From Allolobophora icterica (taxonomy: Eukaryota; Annelida; Clitellata; Crassiclitellata; Lumbricidae), in assembly GCA_963556255.1 (NCBI GenBank), contig OY744615.1, positions 46,803,148-46,867,147 on the forward strand: a stretch of 64,000 nucleotides of DNA, given 5' to 3'. Of this stretch, positions 51,822 to 63,400 are shown in pieces (the stretch's first letter is position 1; every line of letters starts with the position of its first letter). The notes beneath the pieces are model-generated. The model saw nothing but the letters and a program-made list of their open reading frames with translations. It was not told the DNA's origin and made no database searches. The translations under genes and the position numbers were made by a program.

Positions 51822-52040
51822 TAAGGGGAGGGGTGATAGAGTAGTGGTAACACTGATGGCCAGGAGAGTAAAAGGTACGCGGATCGACTCCCGTAACCCC
51901 CCTCTAGGGCGGCGCCTTGCATGGCTGCCAAACCGTGTGTTTAATTAAGATATTGATTGTACTTTCATGTTCCAATGTAATCTTACTGCGTCTGTCGGTT
52001 TGAAATAATAAAGAATATAATTATCATTTTTATTATATTG
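51822..52040 (+). mobile_element. tRNA-derived SINE, family B
   Basis: Head GGGGAGGGGTGATAGAGTAG plus TGGTAACACTGATGGCCAG and GCGGATCGACTCCCGTAACC is tRNA-like. The body is GCGGCGCCTTGCATGGCTGC..TGTTTAATTAAGATATTG, and a TGAAATAATAAAGAATATAA end follows. The copy at 55730-55945 is almost identical. Confidence 0.9.
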
Positions 52041-52694
52041 AACAAATCCGTTACTGTTCAGTCTGTATCCGTGTCATGTTAGTTTTAAAAAGTGGAACAA
52101 CCACGTGGTTGATTTTAAGTGTTGCTTTTGCCACCAGAATTACTAAACAGACGCCTCCAAACTAATGCAAAGGCAGTTGACTGTATTTGGAAAAGGACTC
52201 TCTCTGTTTACTCGTACTGTTGTCCGTGTTCGTTTGTAGAACTGTTTCAGTTCAAGTATTTGCAGACAGGTGGGTGCACAGTGCACACCTTGTAGCATAG
52301 ACTACAGATGTATCCCTCCGTTTGCAAAGGGCTTATGATCTTTTCCATACTGCAGGAACACTTCTACTGAGCAACGATGTGCCAGCGGGTAACAGTGCTA
52401 TGCAAATATACAACGTTTTGTTTGGTTAGTTATGCTGTGTCCTGGTGAGGATGATTAGCATTACCCTCCGCCTTTATCCAGGTTTGGGACTGGCATTACC
52501 AGAGGTGGATGAATACAGGACAGAAAAATGCTTTGTAAATTGCCATAGTCTGCAAAAACAATTATATAATTATGATTATTGTTATTAGTAATTAAATGCT
52601 AAGTGTAGTTTACATTAAACGTAGTTGGATAGGTCTTGAAGGATGTCTGTCGGATTGTGTTTTTTTGCGTTACTGTGTTTTTTGCGTTTCTAGA

Positions 52695-53010
52695 CATTGT
52701 TTCTTTTGTTTCTGGATTCCATATTATTGGTTTTCCCTGGTTTCCCTGATCTATCGGATTCCGATCTCCCTTCTCCGGTGGATTTTGACTGCTTTTCTCT
52801 GCTTCATCTATTCCGATCGGCTGCATATGGTATCCTTGCCATCCCTTGGGCTGGGTTGTCCACTACCCAGCACAGAAGTTATTCCATGATTGGCCCTGTA
52901 TCCTGGAACAGCCTTCCTTTTAAAATCAGAGCTCAGCTAATCAGCCTGTCTTCTTACTTGTTCCCCAAGTGTGCATCCTCGTTCAAACAACTATGTAGCA
53001 TGTTGCTTGC
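52695..53010 (+). pseudogene. LINE C-terminal remnant
   Basis: STTQHRSYSMIGPVSWNSLP, FKIRAQLISLSS, SSFKQLCSMLLAN follows the closing pattern of CR1/L2-type LINE proteins. Upstream codons are degraded. Confidence 0.65.
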
Positions 53011-53050
53011 CAATGCCCCAGTATTGTAATTTATATGTTGCCACTTCCAG

Positions 53051-53165
53051 AAAGACTAACCATGAAACCACGATCGAACAGAATGGTCTTCAAGCACTTG
53101 CGGAAAAGAGGCAAAGAGAGGCTGAGGAGTTCATGTCACAGGTTGTTAGGCAGGTTGTTCCTTGA
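53051..53165 (+). CDS. Candidate terminal coding exon, unknown protein
   Basis: An acceptor-like ATGTTGCCACTTCCAG ends at 53050. The phase that needs two bases from an upstream exon reads KTNHETTIEQNGLQALAEKR, then QREAEEFMSQVVRQVVP and stop at 53163-53165. It is charged, helical-looking and free of low-complexity sequence, unlike neighbouring frames. I do not recognise the protein and found no matching upstream exon. A frame continuing from the LINE remnant upstream, or a second overlapping open frame, are alternative explanations. Confidence 0.3.
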
Positions 53166-54060
53166 GGATGGACCGACCACAGCAAAACTATCCTGGACCG
53201 TGGACGTTTCGGCTGATGGAACAACCAAGTCTCCTTGCACAGCAGAACAGAGAAATCTGTGACCAGGCATGGAAGATGGGATATCAGGAGGTGTTTTTGT
53301 ATGCTTTTGGGTATTTGTATCTTTTCTCTTACTAATATTTACAGTTAAAGAACGGTCTATTCTAGTAGTGTAGAATAGACTGTACAAAGTTACAGGGAAG
53401 GGGATTATCTGTCTGATAAACTGTATGTTGTCCTATGTAAATATATCGTGTAGGTATCTGTATGCCATTGTTAACAGCATAAGAAAAAGTTTACCTTTTC
53501 GCCATGATTAAGATTGTCAAGGCGCTTTATTTAAACAGCTCGCAAACTGTGGACCATTTTTGATTAACTTCTGCTGATTACATTTACCCCGAAATAATAT
53601 GATTATCTTTTGCTTTATTATCAGTTAAGTCAGTAATGAATTAGTTAACAATTACTTTGCTGTGTCTGCTTTTTTGTACAGTTAAGCAACACAATTATTT
53701 GCACCTGTAACAATTATTTACATCTGTAAACGTTAACGCGGTAACCTTAACCATTGGCGAAAACTATATCATTAAGTAATCTAGTGGACATTAATGGTTA
53801 AGTTGTTAAAACTAGTAACATTTTTAAGAAGTGTTTGTACAGCTGTAGGGTAGATGTTGTGATACGACATAATGCATTTGGATCTGGAGTTGTATTTCGT
53901 AGAACTGTAATTAAAAACTACAATTTGATATTCTGTTTTGTTTGGGTTCTACGTGTGCATGAGAGACTGCCAATGGTGACTAATCTGGCATCATTTCAGT
54001 ACAGGTACACTTCATCTGTTGTTTAAGATGAAATGTTAGTCAGGCTAACGAGGGGCACAT
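53166..54060. other. No gene seen
   Basis: AT-rich. A short inverted repeat, AACGGTCTATTCTA..TAGAATAGACTGT, lies near 53350-53385. Several TTAAC(C/A)ATT motifs lie near 53690-53810. Confidence 0.4.
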
Positions 54061-54545
54061 TTACAGACTGATCTGGATATTGACCTGACTACCATAGGTG
54101 CCGACTTCTTGGGGGCCTTGGGTGCCAATGCACCCAGAGAGAAAGTTCAGTGGGGGTGCCTGGCACCCAGAAGAATTCAGACCCAAAATTCAATTTTTTA
54201 CACCTAAGCAGTAATCTCACAAAGTGAGAAGTACAACTACAACACAAATACCCAACATTGCATGATCTCATGGTCACACTCCGTACATAAATAAATTATT
54301 TATTTATTTATTATTTAAAATAAATAATAACACTGAAACCCTTGACAAGAAAACAAGTTTCTTTCTCCGAAAATCCGCTAAGACTCACCTACCTAAGGGG
54401 AGGGGTTATGGAAATGGAGGGAGGACCCGTGCACCCAGTGGCACCCAGAGACAATGGCAAAAGTCGGCGCCTATGCTGATTACGACTTGGTTTGTTGTGC
54501 CATCGGTTGATGCCTTGTGCATTAGACACAGGCGCTACAGAAGCT
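54061..54545 (-). repeat. Family C LINE tail split by a MITE
   Basis: ACAGACTGATCTGGATATTG on the left and TGGTTTGTTGTGCCATCGGT, TGATGCCTTGTGCATTAGAC on the right are adjacent in the uninterrupted copy at 57985-58090. Confidence 0.8.
54093..54475. mobile_element. hAT-type MITE, 383 bp (TSD CTGACTAC/CTGATTAC)
   Basis: Ends are CATAGGTGCCGACTTCTTGG and the complement of CATAGGCGCCGACTTTTGCC. Flanking 8-mers match at seven of eight. Inner sequence repeats GCACCCAG near both ends. Confidence 0.87.
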
Positions 54546-54709
54546 AGTAAATACAATTACATTTGAGAGATACATCAAAGATGCTCTAAAACTACAGATA
54601 CTTACAGTATATACAAACATACACTGCTGAAACCTGACTGTTCTGAAGACATGGACAGTTGTGGGCACACGTTGCCAAATGACCCTTTCGTTGCATGTCC
54701 CTTGTTTTG

Positions 54710-54870
54710 AAACTGGGCATAGTAGCTGAATGGAATGAGCGCTCAGCCTGTAACGTGGAAAGTATGGGTTCGACCTCCACTGAGGCAGTCGCTTTGTAAG
54801 GACCTTGAGCAAGTCCTTCACGTACAATTGCTCAGCACCATCGATGTTCTGTCGTATGGTCGAGTGTGAT
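54710..54870 (+). mobile_element. SINE family A
   Basis: TAGCTGAATGGAATGAGCGC is the decayed A box and GTATGGGTTCGACCTCCACT the B box. ACCTTGAGCAAGTCCTTCAC and TTGCTCAGCACCATCGATG follow. The 3' end is lost. Confidence 0.78.
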
Positions 54871-54919
54871 CACTAATCAGTATGAAGGATGAATGAAGGT
54901 CACAGTGGCATACATAGTA

Positions 54920-55150
54920 AATTTATTTATTCCGGATATTTCTATAGCGCCTCTTGAAGTCTACTAATACTCAGAGGTGCTCCCGACTACAGCATTTGAT
55001 ACTGTGCCGGAATTTTCACGCCGAAGCGCCACGAGCAATTGCGAATGAAGGACTTGCCCAAGGTCCGTACGCAGCGGCTATAGTGGGATTCGAACCTGCA
55101 ACCCTCCGGTCACAAGGTGCCGAGCTTACCACTGAGCCACCACGCCCCAC
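54920..55150 (-). mobile_element. tRNA-derived SINE, family G (minus)
   Basis: Near-identical to 21588-21840: GGATATTTCTATAGCGCCTC at the left, then GATTCGAACCTGCAACCCTC and GAGCTTACCACTGAGCCACC at the tRNA-like end. Confidence 0.9.
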
Positions 55151-55203
55151 AAATTACACCAAACCAACCTCATTTTGCACATTTAGTAGATTCCATACCT
55201 GCA

Positions 55204-55676
55204 CAGAGGTGTAACTTTGGTGTAGAAAGTGGGGGTACCAAATTTTTCAACGCTTCCCCTCGCGACTCTTAATAGGCTGTAATGGGGGCATTCATTTGCC
55301 ATGCCTAATGATAATAATAATAATACAGTAATAATGATGGTGATCACAATCAATCAACTGAAATTTATATAGCACCACTTGAAGGTCTCTACTCAGAGGC
55401 TACGATGATTGTTTTGAGTCTTAGGTGCTCAAATGAAGGCCTTCCTCTGAGTAACTAATAATGGGCATTGTTGCCTCTGGGTATGAAAAGTTTGGGATAC
55501 GGTACCCCAGTCCAAAAAGTGAGGATACTGTTACCCCAGTCCAAAAAGTGGGAGTTACAGGTACCCAGTCCAAAAAGTGGAGTTACGGGTACTGTCGTCC
55601 GAAAAGAGGGGTATGGGTACCCCAGTCCAAAAAGTGGGCAGTACAGTACCCATTGTTCCCTCGAAAATTACGTCTT
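55204..55676. repeat. Degraded MITE family 2 with internal tandem units
   Basis: CAGAGGTGTAACTTTGGTG at the left and GAAAATTACGTCTTTG at the right resemble 26332-26715. Five imperfect TACCCCAGTCCAAAAAGTGG units lie at 55500-55650. Flanking duplications are not visible. Confidence 0.55.
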
Positions 55677-55729
55677 TGAACAGAGTGATGAATGAAGTGA
55701 AATGGATACATTACATTTCTATTGTATAT

Positions 55730-55945
55730 ATTGGGGGAGGGGGGATAGAGTAGTGGTAACACTCATGGCCAGGAGAGCATAGAGTACGCGGATCGACTCC
55801 CGTAACCCCCCTCTAGGGCGGCGCCTTGCATGGCTGTCAAGCAGTGTGTTTAATTAAGATATTGATTGTACTTTCATGTTTCAATGTAATCTTACTGCGT
55901 CTGTCGGTTTGAAATAATAAAGAATATAATTATTATTATTTATTA
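55730..55945 (+). mobile_element. tRNA-derived SINE, family B
   Basis: Near-identical to 51822-52040 from GGATAGAGTAGTGGTAACAC to AATAATAAAGAATATAATTA. Confidence 0.9.
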
Positions 55946-55967
55946 TTATGTTGTGTGGGACATGGCA

Positions 55968-56135
55968 AGCGATTGGTTAGAGTGTTCGCCTTGTAACACA
56001 GAGAGTGTGAGTTCAATCCTCCTCTAAGACGGTCACTGTGTAGGGGACCATAAGCAATCCTCCACTCTCAATTGCTCAGCACCATCGATTGATGCTTAGT
56101 CGTTAGATAGTGGCATTAATAAATGCCTAATAATA
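55968..56135 (+). mobile_element. tRNA-derived SINE, family A, full-length
   Basis: Head GCGATTGGTTAGAGTGTTCG, CCTTGTAACACAGAGAGTGT and GAGTTCAATCCTCC carries A- and B-box-like sequences. Then come GGTCACTGTGTAGGGGACCA, TTGCTCAGCACCATCGATTG and TGGCATTAATAAATGCCTAA with an AATA tail. This is the best reference copy for the family. Confidence 0.9.
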
Positions 56136-56139
56136 TTCA

Positions 56140-56990
56140 GTTATGAATTTCAGGCCAGTTACTTTGTGCGAGGAGTGAAATAGCCATTGTGACAATGAAT
56201 TGACTAAGGGAGTATAGGCCAGACATTTTGATCGGTTTGAAGAAGATTACTTTGAAAAGAAGAAAAGGATTTTGAAAATAAAATCACAATAATTAAGTTT
56301 AAAATCTATTAAAGATTTGAGAATGAGCTTGGAATTGATCTGTCATAAGGCAGTGAAATGCTTCATACTTTCAAGTTATTTATTATCTTCTTTTGCTGGT
56401 TTTCTTAATTTGAGGGCAATTGCCAGATATCAAAAGAATTAACTCAATTAAAATAGATGATGCAGTGAATCTGGGGCAGGAAGTATCAATTTGAAGACCA
56501 CAACTTTGACACATAGTGCATAGTGAAAGTGAAACTAGCTTTCAATTTCTGCTTTACAGGTCTTGTCTAACCATTATTACATAATACTTAAAATATATAC
56601 TAAACTTTATAAATTTTTTATGTTATTAAATTAGTAATTATGCACATACTATCCACTGCGTATAGGTTTAGTAACAGAATAGCAATCATCATATCGCCTC
56701 AGATTAATTATCCATCCATTTTACCTGACACACTATGTATTACGGTCACGTGCAATTCAAAAGATCATAGGTCAATTAGATTCATAAAAATTCTCACCGA
56801 CGGAAAACTTTTTTGTTTATTGCCTTTAACTGGTGTAAACAGAACTGTCAGTTCATTAAGAAGAAATTAATTGATTAAAATAGGTGAAAAGAGGATTTCA
56901 AGCGAAAGATCGCAGGCATAACTAATCGTGTAATTATTAGCACAATAACCTCCGACCACATTGACGCAACGCCTTGTGGGATGCTAAGCA
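56140..56990. other. No gene seen
   Basis: AT-rich, no repeats recognised and no open frame with a domain. Confidence 0.45.
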
Positions 56991-57250
56991 GTGCATTGTG
57001 GGCCGCGTCACGTGATCAAAATCTTTCCAGACCCGGAACTGGCAAGTGAACGGTCATCGTCGGACGCAAATTTGATCATCTTTAGCGATTCGGGTCAGAT
57101 AAGTTTAGGTACGTGTATAAGAATACTTCACAGAGTCTAGTTTTTGGTGCTGACGCGTAACTGTTATTTTTACGCGATATTTTACGCAAGTTTCGGCCGA
57201 GCAAACGGTGACGTCACGTGGTCTGATTTTTGACTATGGCAGGGTAAGGT
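56990..57250 (+). promoter_or_regulatory. CpG-rich, E-box-containing promoter-like region
   Basis: CpG dinucleotides cluster here in otherwise CpG-poor DNA. Two CACGTG E-boxes are present (GCGTCACGTGATC near 57008 and GACGTCACGTGGTC near 57210). A donor-like TTTAG|GTACGT lies near 57105, so a non-coding first exon on the plus strand is possible. No coding exon was matched to it. Confidence 0.35.
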
Positions 57251-57984
57251 TAACGGGTGGGCGATCAGTGTGTGCTAGTAAGCCCCATGTATGTTAAGTT
57301 CATACATAGTGTCTGATTCCAGTAAAACGAATATCCAATCAATACTCAGTTACTCACGTTTGGCTTATATACTATATACGCAATTGGTTTAATAAAGAAT
57401 ATTCTATTCTATGATGTGACTGGCAGATATAATAGCAGAAATTTAGAGTGATTGTAATGGTATAGTTGTTCACTTGCTTAGATTTTTATGCAATGAGAAT
57501 AGTGATATATCAGCAAGTACACTTGTCGCTCGACACAGTGTAAATTACATGTACAATGGTGTACTGACAAATTACATTACGTAGCCGAAGTAATGACAGT
57601 GAAGTACTTGTCAGGATAAATTAATTGGTGACATTTGTTCATTGTGATTTAAACTTTATCGTGCATTAGATCGTCAGTTGATGTTGTCGGAAGTGTTTTT
57701 CCCAAAGGTAATAACTATTCCTAAGCTGAACTCAGAAGTGGGATCAATCCTGTAGATGGATTGCAGGCATGGCAATAAGTGTCATGCCACGTTAACGTAA
57801 CAATGGTTTGGATGACTTATGTCGAGGCCGGAACCATTTGAAACGACCAAACCTTTTGATTTTGACTTGGAAATTTACCCTACCCAAACTGCTGCATTGA
57901 TTTTGTTTTGATTGTGCTCCTATGGATAATCTGGCTCCCAAAACTGTCGGCATCGGTGAAACGTGCAGTTGGCACACAGATTTG
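57251..57984. other. No gene seen
   Basis: AT-rich sequence without recognised repeats or domains. Confidence 0.4.
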
Positions 57985-58090
57985 AGCTTACGGACTGATC
58001 TTCTGGATATTGACTTGAATGCGGCTTGGTTTTGATCTGCCATCGGTTGATGCCTTGTGCATTAGAAACCGGCGCAATAGAAGTTTTTTT
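57985..58090 (+). repeat. Family C LINE tail
   Basis: TACGGACTGATCTTCTGGAT, TTTGATCTGCCATCGGTTGA and GCCTTGTGCATTAGAAACCG then AATAGAAGTT. This is the clean reference for the split copy at 54061-54545. Confidence 0.8.
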
Positions 58091-58684
58091 ATTACACAGC
58101 AGTAACGGAAGAGGATAGAGCAATACTGGACAGCCGATTGAGAATGCACATTGTAATTGGACATTTGCATGTATATTGTGCTGCTCAGAGAACAAAACAA
58201 ATCTGAGGCACTCTGCGCTACCCTTTATGATGATCAGTGTCATTTAGAACTAGACTATTACTTCGGTTACCAGAACAAAACACAGTAAACAAGAAGAGTC
58301 ACAACGGTGGGCCCACGCGCACACGTAGAGCCAACCAACAGGTCTCCGGTAACAGATGGCTTGGATTTTCAGAGCACAGGAGTATGTATGTCTTCATGAG
58401 CAGTTAATAAAGAAAGATGGGTGTTCATAATCCTCGTGCACCCAAGCTTCCGTGGCTTATCCAGTGCTCAGCAACCTCCACAGTTGATCCGCTGCAGAAA
58501 CGGGTACACGAGCTGTACGGTTGCTGTCAGGCAACCACTTGTGTAGCGTAAGGAACCACATGGCTGGGAAAAGCTTGTTTAGATGAGTAATAGTTATCGT
58601 AATCCTGAGATTTATACTGCACCAGAAAGAGAAAGTTGCCAGTGAAATGTAGTTCAGAAACTGAGTTGAAAATGATTCATTTTG

Positions 58685-58835
58685 TCTGAAATGGTTGCCG
58701 ATTGGTTAGGCACAGCGGGTTACGTGAAGCACTTCGTTTCAAGCCTCTCCTGAAACGGTTTCTGTGCTTAAGTCCTCGAGCAAGTCTATGATGCGCTGTT
58801 ACGTATCGCCATTGCTTAGTGGCTAGTTGTTTAAA
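58685..58835 (+). mobile_element. SINE family A, diverged
   Basis: TTGCCGATTGGTTAGGCACA head and CGAGCAAGTCTATGATGCGC, then GCCATTGCTTAGTGGCTAG, with several deletions. Confidence 0.55.
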
Positions 58836-59077
58836 TACTAGTGCTGTGTAAACATTAGAAAGTAATTATTTAGGTGTACTATGATTAGGTTAAGAGCATC
58901 AGTGTTGCTTCGAATGGCAGCGAGTACTTGAAAGGGGCTACACGAATATCTAATTGCATTACATCAGTCGAGTTACATTACAATTTAGAATCTTGCGTGG
59001 TTAAATAGGTAAATAGCCTCCATTTGCACACACTTTGACGTGTGGAACAATCGAGTGGATTACAGCACGAGCAAATA

Positions 59078-59365
59078 TAACAAGAAGAAGAAGAGCAGTC
59101 TAACTCCGAGAGGAAGCCAAGACATGGTGTGAATTAGTGGCTTCATTTTCTTAACTTCGGCATATGAGGATGGATGGCAAGTCCTCTCCCTCGCCGTCAC
59201 ATTTTCCACTGACAGTGTACGGTCAGTGTACTCATTATAGCTGAGTTGGCTAGGAGTGCAAGTGGGCACAAATCTCTAAGCAAATTTCTGCCCTGGAGGA
59301 TTTGAACCCCTGGCCTCTCGATTGACAGTCCAGCAAACTAACCACTGGACTATTGTGCATCCCTA
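59078..59365 (-). mobile_element. SINE family D, full-length (minus)
   Basis: Reverse complement: tRNA-like head TAGTCCAGTGGTTAGTTTGC, GGACTGTCAATCGAGAGGCC and GGGGTTCAAATCC (B box). Then CCAACTCAGCTATAATGAGT, CTGTCAGTGGAAAATGTGAC, AGTTAAGAAAATGAAGCC and a TTCTTCTTCTTG tail. Confidence 0.88.
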
Positions 59366-59939
59366 AACACAACTAAGGGGTTATGATGTAAGAGTTTCCA
59401 TTTGTGCTTATTAAATTTATGTTATGCATATCTTATATTAATATGTGAATTTATGTACATTAATTTTTGATATTCTGGTTGTCTTTCAATATCATGTTAA
59501 AGTTTGGATTGAAGTGGTTGTAGTCAATTACTTATTTAATTACTCATTTGGATATTAAACACTTGAAAATGATATATTTAAAAATGTTTATAATAATAAT
59601 AATTATATTCAAATTATATTCAGATTGTCTGTCAGTTTTACAGTCAACATCCGGTTTTGTTCCCTTAAACGCAGCTGAATTGCTTGGAGGTGCTCACTTC
59701 AGTGAGTTTTCTAGCGGTGGGCTCCTTTGTGGTCGAAATATGGAGGTCAGTTTTATAGGTCTAGCCATGGTCTGGTCTAGCGCACAGATGTGTACAAACC
59801 TTGCTGACGGAACAGCCATATCATTAGCCAGATGTTGATTGTTCACGAGAGGGGCAGAGACAGAGAAAAGGAGAGACAGAGAGAGTGAGAAAAAGACGCA
59901 TTCGGGTCTGAAGTCCTATTCGTTACCGTCGGCGTAATC

Positions 59940-60086
59940 GGGTTCATTCCGTGAGTAACAGCGTCTGGCCGATGATTGGCTGTCAAAGTCACGTGCCGCG
60001 TTTCTAGGTCAAGGTTACGAGAGTGGGTAATAACCGCTTTCTAGTTGTGTACCGTGTTGCAAGTTTTCCGTAGGTTTCAAAGTGCC
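59940..60086 (+). promoter_or_regulatory. Promoter-like region with inverted CCAAT and CACGTG
   Basis: GATGATTGGCTGTCAAAGTC holds an inverted CCAAT, and GTCACGTGCCGCG an E-box 12 bp later. CpG is frequent (CCGTCGGCGTAATCGG). It directly precedes the ATG at 60087. Confidence 0.45.
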
Positions 60087-60111
60087 ATGGCGTTGGCCAC
60101 TTCTCGTGAGG
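60087..60111 (+). CDS. Candidate first coding exon (MALATSREG...)
   Basis: ATG in good context (AGTGCCATGG) opens MALATSRE and reaches the donor GAGG|GTAACC, leaving phase 1. Phase 1 does not join directly to 63342-63400, which needs two bases from before, so another exon would be required. Identity of the protein is unknown. Confidence 0.33.
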
Positions 60112-60599
60112 GTAACCATTTCTTTGTAGTCAGAAAGAATGGTGATTGCATGTCAGATTGAACTGAGGGTTTTCAGTTATCTTGCATTTCCTTATGAAGT
60201 TAGACCAGAGGCATGTATTTAGGTGTTAGGCAACGTGATGTCATGTGGTCTGTTTCATATTAAGTCTGTCAGCATTAACAACAAGAGAAAATTATTATTC
60301 CTGTTCAAATAAAACTGTGGAAGATTGTGTTTGTGAATCCAAAGCTTGCACGGGTGCGATTGTTGATCGATTCGTGGTGTTGACTATGATTCCTTTTCTT
60401 TATTGTTTTGTAATTGTTGTTTTTGTTTTGGATTGTAATGCATGTGAATGCATTCATTGGAAATTGTTCTTCCTCTAAGCAGTGTAGCGATTGTAATTGT
60501 GAAGTAAACATTAGTGTATTATTAATGTACATTTATTAGGTACCACTGTGTAATGACCAAATATCAATTGATGGTGCTGAGCTCAACACGAAAATGTCA

Positions 60600-60895
60600 C
60601 CTCTTTCTATCTCATAGGTCTTTGACTCAAAACTGAAAACACTGCTCTTTCACAAATCCTATCCTGATTCATCCTCTTCCCCTTGCCTCCCTCACCATTT
60701 CAACTCTAAACACCACCCACCTTTGCCGTAGACCTGCCTGTCTGACCCCTTTAGATCTTGACCTGGAACTGATTTAAGCCCTCCGCCCGCCCCCCTCCCC
60801 TATATCGATTATGATTTGACCAAGCGCCTGTGAAGAAGCTGGTTCCTACGACTTCAATTTTTTGACGCTGTAGAAATTTCAAGATTACTAATTCT
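60600..60895 (+). mobile_element. LINE 3' end with C-terminal coding remnant
   Basis: FDSKLKTLLFHKSYPDSSSS is the LINE C-terminal pattern. The 3' UTR (AGCGCCTGTGAAGAAGCTGG, TGACGCTGTAGAAATTTCAA) ends GATTACTA. Confidence 0.65.
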
Positions 60896-60990
60896 GAGTG
60901 AAGGACTTCCTCAAGGTCTTTACACAGAAACCGTCTCGGATGAGGACGAGGATCGAACCTGTACTCTCCGCGTTACAAGGCGAACGTGTC
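60896..60990 (-). mobile_element. SINE family A fragment (minus)
   Basis: TGAGTGAAGGACTTCCTCAA, AGGATCGAACCTGTACTCTC and GCGTTACAAGGCGAACG match the minus-strand family A copies. Confidence 0.65.
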
Positions 60991-61384
60991 CCAACGGTAT
61001 TAGTTTGAAATTGCACATAAATTCTGCCATACTGCTTCTGTTAGCTTTCATCTTGTTACTCTCATGTTGCATGCTCAGATGTCACACTTGGCTTTCAGTC
61101 AGAGTGGTTCTGGATTCTTGGCATGTCACCTGCTTTGCTTGGCATCGACCAGCGATCAATGCCTTGAGCATTTTTACAGTGGCATTATGGAAATTATTAG
61201 ACTAGTTATCGATAATGTTGCCAATGGCTGAGTAATTCCATTGGCGACATTGAGTAATAGGTTACCATTCTTTTCAGACTTGTTACTGTTATTGTTACCT
61301 GCTTGAACATACACCAAAATTAATATGGTATGTTTAATTTTCACAGAGTTCTTACATCCGATTCCAGTATTTCATAGTGGGGCT

Positions 61385-61570
61385 GGTAGCAAATTTGGTT
61401 AGGGCATGCGCCTTGTGACGTGGACAGTGCAGGTGTGTGCCTCCCTTGAGACGGTTACTGTGTAGGAACCTTGAGAAAGTCTTTCACTCAGAGCTCCTTA
61501 GTGCCATCTGTTGAGTATTGGTCAGTAGATAGTGGTGCTTAATAAATGCATAATAGTAATAATAATAATT
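61385..61570 (+). mobile_element. SINE family A with TAA tail
   Basis: TTGGTTAGGGCATGCGCCTT head, GAGACGGTTACTGTGTAGGA, TAGTGGTGCTTAATAAATGC and a (TAA)n tail. Confidence 0.8.
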
Positions 61571-61774
61571 TCATAAGTAGTTCAGCTGAAGTTAGACAAC
61601 CCCATTGCAATGCAGTGTCAGAATATTGTGGTGCTTATACCACAGGTAACATTTCAAAGCATTTGCAATGTCTGACAAGTACCAGACACTCTAAACAGTT
61701 GAAATTAATAATGTGGTCTGACCCTCTGAAATAAATCACTTTTCTCATAATACAGAGCATGATGACACGTTTCA

Positions 61775-61920
61775 GTCATGAAATCGGTCGCACAGGTCTA
61801 GACTGATTCTGCCCAATGGATTCTGGTTTTTGAATGCAGTTTCGCTTAGAACTGACCACCGATGAATGCCTTATGCACTGCCGTAATGGCACTATAGAAG
61901 TCATTAGATTAGGTTGTGTG
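61775..61920 (+). repeat. Diverged family C LINE tail
   Basis: GACCACCGATGAATGCCTTA, TGCACTGCCGTAATGGCACT and ATAGAAGTCATTAGATTAGG. The same ending occurs at 6850-6905. Confidence 0.5.
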
Positions 61921-62510
61921 GCCTTTTCTAGTAGTTGAGACATATATGTCTAACGAATTTACCTTAACACATGATCATAAATTGAAGAACATAACTACCT
62001 CTTACAATTTATCTCTTACCACGTGACAACCTCCAACACTTTTAAATACTACTGAACACATCATAACGCTACCAATGATATTAACTTAAAAATCTCAATG
62101 TATGATTACCCGTATTATAAGTATTAAAGTCACAAGATGTAATATATATCAAATATAAAGAGCAAGTTTCAGGACCGCATTGATAACAATCTTGGTATTT
62201 TCACACTATGTTCAACTATTTTACTCTGGCCTTTGCACAACTCTCCTTGGCAGCTTGAGAATATTCATCTACAACTCAGGTTTGGATTGTACTGACTTTG
62301 CATACATGTGCATTCAGCTGGGAAATAACACAATAAAGGCTCTGAAAGCAAAATACATTTGACCACAATCGTACGTGTAAACTTACAATTTTGAAGGTGT
62401 TACCCTAAAGCTTAAAGCGCAGGGTGCCAGCTTAATCACGAGTGCTGTGTCATGACAGAGGGGTTGTACAGAGATGTCGAGTAAAGATCAGAGTATGGTT
62501 GTCATAGAGA
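61921..62510. other. No gene seen
   Basis: AT-rich, no recognised repeat or domain. Confidence 0.4.
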
Positions 62511-62514
62511 GGAG

Positions 62515-62952
<438 letters not shown>

Positions 62953-63124
62953 AAGAAATAACGACGAACGTTGTTATTACTGGCTTTGTACTCTTCTTAT
63001 GCTATAAACTGTATTCTTGTGTTTACAAAAGGAATTTATTATAAAGATAAATATATTTTCATAAATCTGTTTCTGGTTATCTGTATCAATTCTGGGCTTC
63101 TACTGGTTTCTTTTACTGTAGGAA

Positions 63125-63315
63125 ACGGTGGCCTGTTGATTAGAGCGCTCATCTTGTGATACGGGGAGTATGGGCACGAGCCTCTTCTGAGATGGTTGCT
63201 GTGTAGGGACTTTGAGCAAGTCCCTCACTCACAGTTGCTCAGGGTTATCGATTAGTGTTGGTTAGTAAATAGTGGTGCTTAATAAATGCGCAGTGATGAT
63301 AATAATAATAATAAC
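63125..63315 (+). mobile_element. tRNA-derived SINE, family A, full-length
   Basis: GGTGGCCTGTTGATTAGAGC head, GACTTTGAGCAAGTCCCTCA, AATAGTGGTGCTTAATAAATG and a GATAATAATAAT tail. It ends 27 bp before the candidate exon at 63342. Confidence 0.85.
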
Positions 63316-63341
63316 TAATGGATGTGCTTTGATTTTTGTAG

Positions 63342-63400
63342 TGAGCAACAAAAAGCAACGGACATTCTGAGTGACATTGAAACCTCTTCAGTGAGTATAG
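63342..63400 (+). CDS. Candidate internal coding exon, unknown protein
   Basis: A good acceptor (TTTGATTTTTGTAG) and a strong donor (TTCA|GTGAGTAT) bracket 59 nt. The frame that takes two bases from the previous exon reads EQQKATDILSDIETSS, an amphipathic, soluble-looking stretch; the other two frames contain stops or poor sequence. No flanking exon was matched, and the gene would continue beyond the window. Confidence 0.38.

Noticed and set aside
55968..56040. tRNA gene
   Set aside because: A- and B-box-like motifs are present, but no cloverleaf closes and the sequence continues into the SINE body.
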